Shown piece after piece: positions 33,018 through 40,673 of a stretch of DNA of 64,000 nucleotides. Source of the stretch: an uncultured Lachnospiraceae bacterium (GTDB taxonomy: Bacteria; Bacillota; Clostridia; Lachnospirales; Lachnospiraceae); assembly GCA_910579935.1 (NCBI GenBank), contig CAJTVQ010000002.1, positions 62,001 through 126,000 on the forward strand. The letters are read 5' to 3'. A program made the translations under genes and the position numbers. Numbering within the stretch: the stretch's first letter is position 1; the number at the start of each line of letters is the position of its first letter. The notes beneath the pieces are model-generated. The model was not told the DNA's origin and searched no databases. It was given only the letters and a program-made list of their open reading frames with translations.

Positions 33018-33046
33018 TTGCGGGCGCTATTCTTATGATGTATGAT
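33018..33046 (+). promoter_or_regulatory. Promoter before the GH42 gene
   Basis: TTGCGG at 33018-33023 and TATGAT at 33041-33046 have 17 bases between, about 100 bases before the GH42 start. The enzyme genes may thus be transcribed separately from the transporter. Confidence 0.6.
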
Positions 33047-33148
33047 AGGAATAATGAGAATATATGGAAGTAGGGAATGTTTCTAAGCAAAAAATTTAGT
33101 GCGGTTTGCCCATGCGGAGAAGGAACGGCATAGGAATGGAGGATGAAG

Positions 33149-35158
33149 ATGGAATTTGGGAAAGTGCTTCACGGCGGGGATTATAATCCGGAGCAGTGGC
33201 TGGATTGTCCGGAGGTGTTGCAGGAAGATATCGAATTGATGAAAAAGGCCCGTGTAAACTGTGTGACGCTGGGGGTTTTTTCATGGGCGGTGCTGGAGCC
33301 GTCCGAAGGAGAATACCGTCTGGGGTGGCTGGAGGAAATCATTGACAGACTGTATGAGAACGGAATATATACTGTGCTGGCGACCCCTACCGGAGGGATG
33401 CCCCACTGGCTGACCAGCCGTTATCCTGAAACGATGCAGGTACGTGAGGACGGGGGGAGAAATCTGCCCGGCAGACGCCATAATTTCTGCTATACTTCTG
33501 TGAAAATGCGGGAAAAGACCAGGCAGATTGATCAGAAGCTGGCACAGATGGCAGGAAAGCATCCGGGGATACTGATGTGGCATATTTCCAATGAAATGGG
33601 CGGAAATTTCTCGGACAGCGCCTGCCATTGCGAGCAGTGCCAGCAGGCGTTCCGGGAATGGCTGCGGGAAAGATACGGGACGCTGGAAGCATTAAATAAA
33701 GCATGGTGGACAGTATTCTGGAGCCATGTGTACACCGACTGGGAGCAGATACACAGCCCGGTTCCCCGGGGGGAGTGTCTGCTGCATGGACTGAATCTGG
33801 ACTGGCACCGTTTTGTAACCCATCAGATGACGGATTTCCTGAAATGGGAAATTGCTTCTGTCAGGGAATATTCCGCACTACCTGCTACCTCCAATTTTAT
33901 GTTTTTTTTCAAACCGCTGGATTATTTCAAAATGCAGAAAGAGCTGGATGTCGTTTCATGGGATTCCTATCCGGCATGGCATAAACGAAAGGATGAAGTG
34001 CCGGTAGCAGTAAAAGCGGCGGCATACCACAGCATGATGCGGAGTATGAAGAAAGCGCCCTTTATGCTGATGGAGAGCGTGCCTTCCATGGTAAACTGGA
34101 GGGAAAACAATCCATTAAAACGTCCGGGGATGCATATGCTTTCTTCTATGCAGGCGGTAGCGCATGGTTCCAACACGGTGCAGTATTTTCAGTGGAGAAA
34201 GGGAAGAGGAGCTTTTGAGAAATTCCATGGTGCGGTGCTGGATCATAAAAACGGTGAGAATACAAGGACATTCCGTGATGTGGCCGGAGTTGGGGAAAGG
34301 CTGGAAAAGCTGGATACGCTGATCCGTCAGTCCTGTAACCAGCCGAAAGCGGCGATGATTTTTGATTGGGAAAACTGGTGGGCTTTGGAAGATTCTACCG
34401 GACCGAGACTGGATATGGATTACCAGAAAGTTTTCTTGCAGCATTACCGTGCGTTCTGGGAAGCCGGAATTGATGTGGATATCATCAGCATGGACGAAGA
34501 ACTGGAGGGCTATCGTCTGGTAACTGCCCCGCTGAATTATCTGTATAAAAAGGGGTATGCCAAAAAGGTGGAGCAGTATGTAAAAAATGGAGGCATATAT
34601 ATTACAACTTATTGGAGCGGTATCGTGGATGAAACGGATCTGTGCTTTACGGGAGAGCATCCGCTCCGGAAGGCGCTTGGCATCCGGCAGGAGGAAATCG
34701 ACGCGCCCAGTGAAGAATTTTCCAATTGTGTGGTTTACCAGGGGAAGGAATATCCTGCCGGGAGGTTTTGCGAGGTAGTATATGCGGAGACGGCAAAGGC
34801 TGCTGCGGTATACGAAAAGGATTTTTATAAGGGAATGCCCGCCATTTCGGAGAACCATTATGGAGAAGGAACGGTCTGTTATCTGGCGGCAGAGTTCGGG
34901 CAGGAGCTGCTGAATGCCTTTTATGGGGAATGTCTGAAACAGGCAGGTCTGGAAAATCCGCTGGCGGCAAAACTACCGTATGGCGTAACGGTATCGGAGC
35001 GTAAGGGGGAGACCAATCTTATTTTCCTGCAGAATTACAATGAGAAAACGGTGGAAGTGGAAGGAAGCGGTTCCTATAAGGAAGCAGATACCGGAAGGGA
35101 ATGGCAGGGAAGGATAGAGATGGAGCCTTTTGAGTGTAAGGTTTTGGTGAAAAAGTAG
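33149..35158 (+). CDS. ganA: GH42 beta-galactosidase (GanA-like)
   Basis: 669 residues from ATG 33149; GGAGG ends 6 bases before it, while ATG 33143 touches the site. The barrel holds the acid/base Glu149 in MWHISNEMGG and the nucleophile Glu309 in FMLMESVPS. A cysteine cluster, SACHCEQCQ (residues 158-164), is the zinc site of many GH42 enzymes. The trimerisation and C-terminal domains are present and the length is normal. There is no signal peptide, so it cuts imported beta-galactosides in the cytoplasm. Confidence 0.93.
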   Translation: MEFGKVLHGGDYNPEQWLDCPEVLQEDIELMKKARVNCVTLGVFSWAVLEPSEGEYRLGWLEEIIDRLYENGIYTVLATPTGGMPHWLTSRYPETMQVREDGGRNLPGRRHNFCYTSVKMREKTRQIDQKLAQMAGKHPGILMWHISNEMGGNFSDSACHCEQCQQAFREWLRERYGTLEALNKAWWTVFWSHVYTDWEQIHSPVPRGECLLHGLNLDWHRFVTHQMTDFLKWEIASVREYSALPATSNFMFFFKPLDYFKMQKELDVVSWDSYPAWHKRKDEVPVAVKAAAYHSMMRSMKKAPFMLMESVPSMVNWRENNPLKRPGMHMLSSMQAVAHGSNTVQYFQWRKGRGAFEKFHGAVLDHKNGENTRTFRDVAGVGERLEKLDTLIRQSCNQPKAAMIFDWENWWALEDSTGPRLDMDYQKVFLQHYRAFWEAGIDVDIISMDEELEGYRLVTAPLNYLYKKGYAKKVEQYVKNGGIYITTYWSGIVDETDLCFTGEHPLRKALGIRQEEIDAPSEEFSNCVVYQGKEYPAGRFCEVVYAETAKAAAVYEKDFYKGMPAISENHYGEGTVCYLAAEFGQELLNAFYGECLKQAGLENPLAAKLPYGVTVSERKGETNLIFLQNYNEKTVEVEGSGSYKEADTGREWQGRIEMEPFECKVLVKK

Positions 35159-35219
35159 CGGCAGTTCGTACGGTGCTCCGGCTCATTCAAAGATGCGGAA
35201 AAGACGGAGAAGGTTCTTC

Positions 35220-35440
35220 CGGCCAGGTGGTGGAAGAAATGCTGCAGGAATGAATATCATTGGAGAAATCAAATAACTGGAGAACCGGATATAACTGAAT
35301 AGAAAAGGAAAGAACCGAAAATAGCTGAAAGACAGGAAATAACCGGAAAGAGCCGAAAAACAGGGGCAGCCGGAATCACCGGTAATGGATGAAATGTACC
35401 GGAAAAACAAGAGTAAGAAGGAAGGAAGAAAGGAAGAAAG
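35220..35440 (+). repeat. Purine-rich degenerate repeat leader before GH53 gene
   Basis: The 284-base gap after the GH42 gene holds loosely repeated units such as TAACTGGAGAACCGG, TAGCTGAAAGACAGG and TAACCGGAAAGAGCCG, then runs of GGAAGAAA. The strand is dominated by A and G. No promoter or terminator was seen inside. It may act as an unstructured leader or be a decayed repeat array. Confidence 0.55.
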
Positions 35441-35442
35441 GA

Positions 35443-36564
35443 ATGGGAGAATTTATACATGGTATGGATATTTCATCGATGGAAGAAGTGGTGAAGTGCG
35501 GAGGAAAATTTTATGATCAGGGGAAGGAAGGGACTCTGCCGGGAATTCTGAAATCCTATGGGGTGAATTATATCCGGCTGCGTCTGTGGCTGAATCCTTA
35601 TACGGAAGATGGGAAGTCTTACGGGGCAGGGGTGAATGATCTGGATGTAACCATGCGGCTGGCAAAACAGGTGCAGGCGGAAGGATTGAAATACCTGCTG
35701 GATTTTCATTACAGCGATTTTTGGACGGATCCCGGCAAGCAGATAAAACCGAAGGCGTGGAAGGACTATCAAGCGGATGAGCTGGAAAAGGCGCTTTATG
35801 AGTACACGCGGGATACACTGCTTGCCATGAAGGAAAACGGCTGCCTTCCAGATATGGTACAGGTGGGAAATGAGATTACCAACGGCCTGTTATGGCCGGA
35901 GGGGAAGATACCGGATTATGATAACATTCGGCGTTTTGTCAGTGCCGGAATCCGCGGAGTGCGGGAGGTGAGCCGGGATATTCCGGTAATGCTTCATCTG
36001 GATCATGGTGACGATCAGGAATTGTACCGGAACTGGTTTGACAATTACAGAGAGCGGGGCGGAGAAGATTTTGAAATCATCGGAATGTCCTACTATCCGG
36101 TGTGGAATGGCAAAATGCAGGGATTGATCGACAATATGAATATGCTTGCCGACCGCTACGGAAAGCCGATGGTGGTTGTGGAAGTGTCCCAGCCTTTTAC
36201 GGTAGAGGATTATGCAGAGTATGAAGGGTTGGAGTCCCAACAGCGCAAAGGATATGCTGCAAAACCGGCACTGACGGAAAAACTGGAATATCCGGCAACG
36301 GTGGAAGGGCAGTGTGCATTTATGGAGCGGTTTATCAAGGAAGTAGCCGGTGTGAAAAATGGTCTGGGTCTTGGTTATTTTTATTGGGAACCGGCATGGC
36401 TGCCTGTGAAGGGATGCGGCTGGGCAACACCGGAATCGCTGGAGTATATGGGAGATCCCGGTCCCTGTGGAAATGAGTGGGCGAACCAGGGGCTGTTTGA
36501 TTATGACGGAAATGCACTGCCTGCATTGGAATTGATAGCGAAAGCGTGCGGAATGAGGAAATAG
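35443..36564 (+). CDS. ganB: GH53 endo-beta-1,4-galactanase, intracellular (GanB-like)
   Basis: 373 residues from ATG 35443 (MGEFIHGMDISSMEEV); the upstream in-frame part (from 35389) is low-complexity basic sequence and is not taken. The catalytic acid/base is Glu144 in VQVGNEITNG and the nucleophile Glu247 in VVVEVSQPF; the calcium-site-like region near NEWANQG is present. It lacks a signal peptide, unlike the secreted Bacillus enzyme, so it should shorten galacto-oligosaccharides after uptake. It works with the GH42 enzyme upstream. Confidence 0.93.
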   Translation: MGEFIHGMDISSMEEVVKCGGKFYDQGKEGTLPGILKSYGVNYIRLRLWLNPYTEDGKSYGAGVNDLDVTMRLAKQVQAEGLKYLLDFHYSDFWTDPGKQIKPKAWKDYQADELEKALYEYTRDTLLAMKENGCLPDMVQVGNEITNGLLWPEGKIPDYDNIRRFVSAGIRGVREVSRDIPVMLHLDHGDDQELYRNWFDNYRERGGEDFEIIGMSYYPVWNGKMQGLIDNMNMLADRYGKPMVVVEVSQPFTVEDYAEYEGLESQQRKGYAAKPALTEKLEYPATVEGQCAFMERFIKEVAGVKNGLGLGYFYWEPAWLPVKGCGWATPESLEYMGDPGPCGNEWANQGLFDYDGNALPALELIAKACGMRK

Positions 36565-36572
36565 TTTTTACA

Positions 36573-36618
36573 GGAAAAGGGCGGATACCTGTAACAGTGA
36601 AGGCACCTGAACTGTTAC
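36573..36618 (+). repeat. Dispersed intergenic repeat, copy 2
   Basis: The core segments are GATACC (36584-36589), GTAACAG (36591-36597), GGCACC (36602-36607) and CTGTTAC (36612-36618). Segments 2 and 4 pair perfectly; 1 and 3 have two mismatches. It starts about 10-20 bases after the GH53 stop. Confidence 0.78.
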
Positions 36619-36643
36619 AGGAATTTTTATACGAGCAATTCGA

Positions 36644-36826
36644 TATGATTCGCATCTAACGTTTATAGATGCAATGGTAATCACGTAAGGCGTGTTGCTG
36701 AAGCAGTAGCTGGGACAGAGAGTAGACTTAGATGCTATTCCGTTATCGTATCTAATATAGAGATTTGGAGAACTTTTAAAAGATGATTGGAACATCTTAA
36801 GTGTATGTACCAATCATCTTTTTTGT
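36644..36826 (+). ncRNA. Candidate structured small RNA ending in a terminator
   Basis: A 180-base stretch without a credible ORF holds three local hairpins: GCATCT/AGATGC near 36652-36672, CACG/CGTG near 36687-36699, and TTAGAT/ATCTAA near 36728-36755. It ends in a strong intrinsic terminator. A TATGAT box at 36644-36649 could be the -10, but no good -35 is seen. It could be a small RNA or a decayed gene. Confidence 0.35.
36780..36826 (+). terminator. Strong intrinsic terminator in the 36.6-37.1 kb gap
   Basis: The perfect 11-base stem AAGATGATTGG (36780-36790) and CCAATCATCTT (36810-36820) is followed by a T-run to about 36824. It closes transcription from the galactan operon or from the candidate small RNA. 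Confidence 0.85.
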
Positions 36827-37024
36827 GTCCTTGTAGAACATCTATGATGTCCGGTACGCGCATTCGGCGCTGGTCGTGCGAAAGAGCACCGGCTGAAAGT
36901 ATCCGCTCCATCGAGGAGCAGTTTAAGGTCTGCCATATCATGGCATGTATTTAACATTTTTCTCATTTTTCTGATATATGTTTCCATAAAATATAAATAA
37001 AATAGGAAAAAACAAAGCGATTTG
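36827..37024. other. Gene-free stretch with small palindromes, possible gene remnant
   Basis: The plus strand can be read from 36847 to 36954 as a 35-residue peptide (MSGTRIRRWSCERAPAESIR and so on) without a ribosome site. GCTCC/GGAGC and TGCCAT/ATGGCA form two small hairpins. The rest is AT-rich and may carry the promoter of the next operon, but no clear boxes were found. Confidence 0.35.
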
Positions 37025-37068
37025 GAATGGGCGGATACCTGTAACAGGGAAGGTATCTGAGCTGTTAC
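37025..37068 (+). repeat. Dispersed intergenic repeat, copy 3 (best conserved)
   Basis: The core segments are GATACC (37034-37039), GTAACAG (37041-37047), GGTATC (37052-37057) and CTGTTAC (37062-37068). Both interleaved pairings are perfect. It lies in the leader, 21 bases before the binding-protein start codon, so it could affect translation there. Confidence 0.82.
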
Positions 37069-37089
37069 AAAAATAAGCAGGTGTATATG

Positions 37090-38058
37090 ATGAAAAAAAG
37101 AATGGGTGCAATGTTAATGGCAGCGGCAATTGTTTCTTCCTTATTCATTGGCTGTCAGAAGGCAGATACAGCAGATGGTGTGAAAGTATATTATGCCGCA
37201 ATAGAAAGCGGTACTTATTATGAAGGATGGGCGGAGCAGCTGGAAGATCAGGCGAAGATGCGGGGGCTGGAATTTGATGTGGGTTATGCGGAAAATTCCG
37301 TTGAGACGCAGGATGCCCAGATTAAAAATGCTCTTACCCAGGGCTGTGACGTATTTTTGTGCGGACCGGTTTCTTCTGATATTGTGACGGAGCTGAAAGC
37401 AGCCGCAGGAGATACCCCCATGGTATTTATCAACAATGCGCCGGATGAGGGGCAATTGGAAAAAGACCGTTATATTTATGTGGCATCGGATGAATATATG
37501 GCAGGTCAGTATCAGGCGGAATATATCTTGGAAAAACTTGGAGGTAAGGATGAAATTAATATCGTAATATTAAAGGGACCAAAAGGCGCTTCCGGCACCA
37601 ATGGCAGGACGAGCGGACTGAAGCAGACGCTGAAGGCAAGCGGTAAAAAAATCAACTATGTATTTGAAGATTTTGCAGATTATAATGAGGAGACTGCCAG
37701 AGAACTGATGGAGATGTTCTTAAGAACCGGGAGAACGTTTGACTGTGTGGCGGCAAATAATGATGATATGGCGCTTGGTGCGGTTGCAGCCTGTGAAGAA
37801 GCAGGACTTGCCATGGATTCTGTTTTCTTTCTGGGGGTAGATGCTTCGGCTGGCGGATGTCAGGCAATCGCTGACGGAAGAATGGATTTCACGGTATATC
37901 AGGCAATGTCTGACCAGATAGCTGCTGCAGTAAGTGCGGCAGAAAAGCTGGCGGCCGGACAGTCAGTGAAAGAAATAGAAGGTGCCACAGAGGATGGAAA
38001 ATATATCCTGATTCCTTTTGAAAAGGTAGATGCCGGGAATGTGGAGCAATACAGGTAG
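37090..38058 (+). CDS. Orphan sugar-binding lipoprotein (RbsB/MglB type) for chemotaxis
   Basis: 322 residues from ATG 37090 (AGGTG lies 6 bases upstream; ATG 37087 is too near). The signal peptide ends in SLFIGC, lipid on Cys22. The Peripla_BP_4 fold is clear: VYYAAIESGTYYEGWAEQLE, QGCDVFLCGPVSSD, GPKGASGTNGRTSGLKQTL, FDCVAANNDDMALGAVAACE, GVDASAGGCQAI. No permease or ATPase follows. The next gene is a chemoreceptor, so its likely role is to present a bound sugar to that receptor at the cell surface. Confidence 0.85.
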   Translation: MKKRMGAMLMAAAIVSSLFIGCQKADTADGVKVYYAAIESGTYYEGWAEQLEDQAKMRGLEFDVGYAENSVETQDAQIKNALTQGCDVFLCGPVSSDIVTELKAAAGDTPMVFINNAPDEGQLEKDRYIYVASDEYMAGQYQAEYILEKLGGKDEINIVILKGPKGASGTNGRTSGLKQTLKASGKKINYVFEDFADYNEETARELMEMFLRTGRTFDCVAANNDDMALGAVAACEEAGLAMDSVFFLGVDASAGGCQAIADGRMDFTVYQAMSDQIAAAVSAAEKLAAGQSVKEIEGATEDGKYILIPFEKVDAGNVEQYR

Positions 38059-38115
38059 TCTGTGAATTTATTTACAGCTTGAAAAATTAAGGATATAAAA
38101 TCCGGAGGTGTTCCT

Positions 38116-40668
38116 ATGAAAAAGGAGAAGCAGGGGCAGGGAAAGTTTGTTTCAATCAAAACAAAGCTATTGGGGATTATACTGCCTGTAGTAGCTGTGA
38201 TTGTAATAGTGCTTGCAGGTCTGTCCTATTATGTATCGAAGAATGTGATTCAGTCAAATGCAGAAGAACTGCTGAAGACATCCGTAGAGAGTCAGGCCAC
38301 GGAGATTGAATCGTGGCTGAATCAGAATCTGACTTCTTTTCAGGTTCAGAAACAGGCGCTGGAGTGGATGAATTTTGACCGTGACCAGATGCAGACTTTT
38401 CTCGATGCTTATTGCGGTTTTGACAGTGATTATCCGGGCGGGCTGTATGTGGCTGATGCGGACGGCACGCTTTATACCGGGCAGGAAGTGGGAAGACCTG
38501 GAAGGAACGTGGTTTTGCGGGAACCGGATGAGAACGGAAACTATATGAACAATGGTGATTTTGCTGTTTCTGAGGATTTGACAGATGATAAGGGCTGGCA
38601 GTTCCTCACAGCGCTTGAGGGAGAGGCGGCAGCGGAAATCCGGGATCATGAGATTTTCATTCAGACTGATAATGAAGGGACAGTAGATTACAGTGTCCAG
38701 CTGGTGCAGGCGGATCTCCCGGTTCAAAGACAGGGTGTGTACAGGGTCAGCTTTGATGCTTATGCGGACGAAGACAGAACCATGCGTGTGGGCGTATCGG
38801 CGCCTGACCGCGATTATAAGCGTTATCTGGAAGACCAGACGGTCAGTCTGACAACGGAAAAGCAGACTTTTACCTATGAGTTTACCATGACGGATAATCA
38901 TGATGCCAACGGACGTCTGGATTTTAATCTGGGAGCAGCGGGTTCCACCGCGGGAATAAGGATAAGCAATGTGTCAATGGTCAGGGTGGGGGAGGCTGCT
39001 TCCACAGACAGTCAGGCGGAAGGTTCGGCAGCTGATGTGACACAGACGGAATGGTTTCAGGAAGGGCTTGGCAGAGTAAACATGGGATTTACGAATGCCT
39101 ATACAAAGGAAAACGGAGAGCAGGTCATCAGCGCCTGCGGGATGCTGAAGACGTATTCGGATGATGTGCGCGTGCTTTCGGTCGATTTATCTTTGGATAA
39201 AGTCAGTGTATATGTAAACAGTTTTATTAAAATGGAAGGCGCGGAAGCCTTTTTGGTGAATGCGGAAGATCTTACGATTCTGGCATCCCGGGATACCAGC
39301 CTGATATCCGCAAAACTGAGTGAACTGGATGACGCGTTTATGCGTGCCGTAGCAGACAAGATATCGCACAATGAACTTGAACTGGCTGAAATATATGGGA
39401 ATATGTCGGTTTTTGAAGAAGTAGAGGGAACGGAGTGGGTACTGGTATCCTATATTCCAACGAAAACTATTTACAGTGATTTGAATCATCTCAGGAATAT
39501 CATGATTCTTTTCGGGGTGGTTTCCGTCATTGCACTGACTATACTGATAGAGCGGATTGTACATATGATTATCAATCCGGTAAAGAGTCTGACGGAGGTT
39601 ATCACTGCCATGACGGATGGTGATTTTACAGTTCACAGCCAGATGGCAGGCAATGATGAAATCGGAGTGATGGGCCGGTGCGTAGAGAAGTTTATTGCTG
39701 TTATGTGCGGCATGATTGCTTCTATCCATGGTGTTTCCGGTACGCTTCACAGACAGGCGGATGAGAGCAGGGAAATTTCCGGCCAGATGTTTGATGCTTC
39801 TAGGCACCAGAATCAATCCATGAAGGAACTTAATAAAACAGTAGAGGAGCTTTCGATATCCGTAAACGAAATTGCACACAGTGCAACAACACTGGCAACA
39901 CTTGTGGAAGAAACGAGAAATGACGGAGAAGGCGTTAACTGCAAAATGAAAGAAACGGTTGATATTTCCCGCAAAGGCAAGGAAGCAATGCAGGATGTAA
40001 GTACGGCAATGCAGAATATCAACAGTTCCGTGACCAGACTGCAGAGTGCAATCCATAAGGTGGGGAAAGCCTCGGAGGAGATTATAAGTATCACAAGAAC
40101 AATCAGCAATATCGCCGAAGAAACCAACCTGCTGTCGCTGAATGCATCGATTGAAGCAGCGCGTGCAGGTGAGGCAGGGAGAGGATTTGCCGTGGTGGCA
40201 GTAGAAGTCGGCAAACTGGCACAGACAAGCGCCGAATCTGTCCGGGATATTGATAACCTGATTCTGGAGATAAAGGCATTAATCGGCGATGTTGTGAATC
40301 AGGCAAACGACAGTGTGGGTAATATCAACAGCAGCAGTGTGCTGATTGGAAATGCAGTAAGAACGTTTGACGTCATTTTTGAAAATATTCTTTCGGTGGG
40401 GGATTTGGTCCGGCAGATGATACAGAAGGTAGACCGGGTGGAAGATGTGGCAAGGGATGTTGCTGCGATTTCCGAAGAACAGGCGGCAAGCTCCCAGGAG
40501 ATACTGGCATCTTCGGATATTCTGGTGGAACAGGCGGACGGGCTGATGATCCATAGCGAAGATGTGGCGAAAGAATCCGGGGAACTGAAAAATTCCGCAC
40601 AGGAACTGGCACAGCAGATTGGAGTTTTTAAAATTCAGGATGATAAAAATACAGAAAGCAGGGGGTAA
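38116..40668 (+). CDS. Chemoreceptor with Cache-type sensor carrying an inserted CBM4/9-like domain
   Basis: An 850-residue methyl-accepting protein. TM1 is at about 18-40 and the external sensor spans 41-460. TM2 is at 462-478, HAMP at 479-533, and the signalling coiled coil has its tip at IAEETNLLSLNASIEAARAG. The sensor begins like a double-Cache domain (ESWLNQNLTSFQVQKQALEW, GGLYVADADGTLYTGQEVG). It is broken at about residue 141 by a 150-residue beta-sandwich (NYMNNGDFAVSEDL, DYSVQLVQADLPVQRQGVYR, VSFDAYADEDRTMRVGVSAP, IRISNVSMVRV) that reads as CBM4/9. It then resumes as Cache. It is the second gene of a three-gene operon. Confidence 0.88.
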   Translation: MKKEKQGQGKFVSIKTKLLGIILPVVAVIVIVLAGLSYYVSKNVIQSNAEELLKTSVESQATEIESWLNQNLTSFQVQKQALEWMNFDRDQMQTFLDAYCGFDSDYPGGLYVADADGTLYTGQEVGRPGRNVVLREPDENGNYMNNGDFAVSEDLTDDKGWQFLTALEGEAAAEIRDHEIFIQTDNEGTVDYSVQLVQADLPVQRQGVYRVSFDAYADEDRTMRVGVSAPDRDYKRYLEDQTVSLTTEKQTFTYEFTMTDNHDANGRLDFNLGAAGSTAGIRISNVSMVRVGEAASTDSQAEGSAADVTQTEWFQEGLGRVNMGFTNAYTKENGEQVISACGMLKTYSDDVRVLSVDLSLDKVSVYVNSFIKMEGAEAFLVNAEDLTILASRDTSLISAKLSELDDAFMRAVADKISHNELELAEIYGNMSVFEEVEGTEWVLVSYIPTKTIYSDLNHLRNIMILFGVVSVIALTILIERIVHMIINPVKSLTEVITAMTDGDFTVHSQMAGNDEIGVMGRCVEKFIAVMCGMIASIHGVSGTLHRQADESREISGQMFDASRHQNQSMKELNKTVEELSISVNEIAHSATTLATLVEETRNDGEGVNCKMKETVDISRKGKEAMQDVSTAMQNINSSVTRLQSAIHKVGKASEEIISITRTISNIAEETNLLSLNASIEAARAGEAGRGFAVVAVEVGKLAQTSAESVRDIDNLILEIKALIGDVVNQANDSVGNINSSSVLIGNAVRTFDVIFENILSVGDLVRQMIQKVDRVEDVARDVAAISEEQAASSQEILASSDILVEQADGLMIHSEDVAKESGELKNSAQELAQQIGVFKIQDDKNTESRG
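38536..38988 (+). other. CBM4/9-like carbohydrate-binding segment within the chemoreceptor
   Basis: This codes residues about 141-291 of the receptor. The NGDF start, the GVYRVSFDAYAD strand, the YTYEFTM-type strand (TFTYEFTMTDN) and the final SNVSMVRV are the usual CBM4/9 order. Such modules bind soluble beta-glycan or oligosaccharide chains. A flexible Ser/Ala/Glu linker (residues 292-308) follows. The domain is called by pattern; a structure prediction would settle it. Confidence 0.75.
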
Positions 40669-40673
40669 CGCAG

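Noticed and set aside
36735..36941. Minus-strand 68-codon frame in the 36.6-37.1 kb gap
   Set aside because: It spans the terminator hairpin and has no ribosome site; composition is not protein-like.
36847..36954. Plus-strand 35-codon frame in the same gap
   Set aside because: No ribosome site. It might be a fragment of an older gene, but it is too short to support.
37090..38058. Binding protein read as part of a ribose-type ABC importer
   Set aside because: No permease or ATPase gene follows; the next gene is a chemoreceptor and the one after it a phosphorylase.
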